The position numbers and the translations under genes are program-made. A stretch of 6,435 nucleotides of DNA. Origin: Dethiosulfovibrio sp. (lineage in GTDB: Bacteria > Synergistota > Synergistia > Synergistales > Dethiosulfovibrionaceae). Shown here one piece after another: positions 5,497 through 6,435 of the stretch (its first letter is position 1; each line of letters opens with the position of its first letter). The stretch lies in NCBI GenBank assembly GCA_028709985.1, contig JAQUTB010000103.1:1-6435 (forward strand), given 5' to 3'. A model generated the notes under the pieces. The model saw only the letters and a program-made list of their open reading frames with translations. It had not been told where the DNA came from and did not search any database.

Positions 5497-6435
5497 ATGA
5501 AAATACTCAAAGTGAGGTTCAAAAACCTCAACTCCCTCTTCGGCGATTGGGAGATAGACCTGTCCTCCTTCGGCTGCGAGGGGATCTTCGCCATAACCGG
5601 TCCCACAGGATCGGGAAAGACCACCGTCCTGGACGCTATCTGTCTGGGACTCTACGGAAGAACCCCGAGGCTCAGCAACGTCACCAAAAGCGGCAACGAG
5701 ATAATGTCCCGAAACACCGGAGAGTGTTCCGCAGAGGTGGAGTTTGAAACCCAAAAGGGGAGGTTTCGCTGTCACTGGAGCCAGCACAGGGCCAGAAAGA
5801 GCCCTGAGGGTGACCTTCAGCAGCCTAAACACGAGATATCGGACTGCGACTCGGGGCAGATACTGGAGTCCAAGATAAAAGAGGTGGCGGACCGTATAGA
5901 GATGGTCACAGGAATGGACTTCGACCGGTTTACCCGCTCAATGCTTTTGGCTCAGGGGGGCTTCTCCGCCTTTCTCCAGGCGTCTCCCAGCGAAAGGGCC
6001 CCTATCCTGGAGCAGATCACCGGGACGAAAGTATATAGCGATATATCCGTAGCGGTTCACGAACGTCACCGTAAAGAAAAAGAGACCTTGGAGCGGCTCA
6101 GGGCAGAGATGGCTGGCAGCACCGTTATGGACCGGGAGCGGGAAAAGGCCGTAGAGGAGGAGCTGGGGAAGGCGAAGAATGAGGAGCTAGAGCTGACCAG
6201 CGAGGCCAAGTCGCTCAACCTATCCCTGTCCTGGCTGAACGGCTTAGAGATCTTAAAAGGCGAGATAGCCAGCCTTAACGACGAGATTGAGGAACTTCAG
6301 GCGGAGAAAGAGAGCTTCAGGCCCCACAGGGACAGGCTGAACCTGGCCCTGAGCGCCGCATCCCTGGAGGCCCCCTATCTACAGATCGAGGAACTGAGAG
6401 GACAGCAACGGTCCGACGAAAAGTCTCTCTCGGAA
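5497..6435 (+). CDS. sbcC: SbcC, ATPase subunit of the SbcCD complex (partial, 3' end cut off)
   Basis: Rad50-like SMC-type ATPase that drives SbcD's nuclease. The first 313 residues are present, and the open frame reaches the last base of the window. The Walker A motif GPTGSGKTT is at residues 35-43, preceded by the usual MKILKVRFKNLNSL strand and followed by DAICLGLYGRTPR. The Q-loop is at LLAQGGFSAFL, with Gln153. From about 190 the sequence turns into charged heptad-like coiled coil (many Glu, Lys and Leu), as expected for the arm leading to the zinc hook. The signature, Walker B and hook lie beyond the window. The family is normally 900-1200 aa, so roughly a third is seen. Translation starts at ATG 5497, 5 nt after GGAGG that overlaps the end of sbcD, which suggests translational coupling. 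Confidence 0.95.
   Translation, partial: MKILKVRFKNLNSLFGDWEIDLSSFGCEGIFAITGPTGSGKTTVLDAICLGLYGRTPRLSNVTKSGNEIMSRNTGECSAEVEFETQKGRFRCHWSQHRARKSPEGDLQQPKHEISDCDSGQILESKIKEVADRIEMVTGMDFDRFTRSMLLAQGGFSAFLQASPSERAPILEQITGTKVYSDISVAVHERHRKEKETLERLRAEMAGSTVMDREREKAVEEELGKAKNEELELTSEAKSLNLSLSWLNGLEILKGEIASLNDEIEELQAEKESFRPHRDRLNLALSAASLEAPYLQIEELRGQQRSDEKSLSE

Noticed and set aside
5452..5832. 126-codon minus-strand open frame across the sbcD-sbcC junction
   Set aside because: It is antisense to clearly conserved SbcD and SbcC sequence, including Walker A, and has no recognisable features of its own.

Overview
The window is ordinary-looking bacterial chromosome, and the genes are tightly packed. 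Transcription diverges from one intergenic region at about 1889-2049. GC is moderate to high. Arg AGG, Ile ATA and Gly GGA codons are frequent, and strong AAGGAGG-type ribosome binding sites precede most genes. A TRAP-type organic-acid uptake operon under an IclR regulator, beside a secreted protease and sbcDC, would suit an anaerobic amino-acid/organic-acid user such as a Synergistota member. That assignment is an impression from gene content and codon style, not something the sequence proves.

Minus strand (1-1888): an IclR-family regulator is followed after 49 nt by a TRAP solute-binding protein (DctP type). Then comes a perfect 12-bp intercistronic hairpin and the first codons of another gene with an excellent ribosome binding site, by context probably the TRAP small membrane subunit. 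The layout suggests a regulator co-transcribed with, and probably controlling, the transporter it leads.

Divergent control region (1889-2049): a minus-strand promoter with a perfect TTGACA box lies back to back with a weaker plus-strand candidate. Just downstream of the minus-strand promoter is a regular array of TTTCC/GGAAA half-sites at exactly 10-bp spacing, a good candidate for the IclR operator.

Plus strand (2050-6435): first comes a secreted trypsin-like (HtrA-type) serine protease carrying about seven C-terminal Sel1-like repeats, closed by a terminator hairpin. Next is a 64-aa YwbE/DUF2196 protein that stands alone between two terminators. Last is sbcD-sbcC, encoding the SbcCD (Mre11-Rad50-like) DNA-end and hairpin nuclease. 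It has its own promoter, and sbcC runs off the window end.

No CRISPR array, insertion sequence, tRNA or rRNA was seen. No intergenic gap exceeds about 160 bases. I found no clear evidence of an undescribed defence or mobile system. The most interesting items are the helically phased operator array and the protease-Sel1 fusion.
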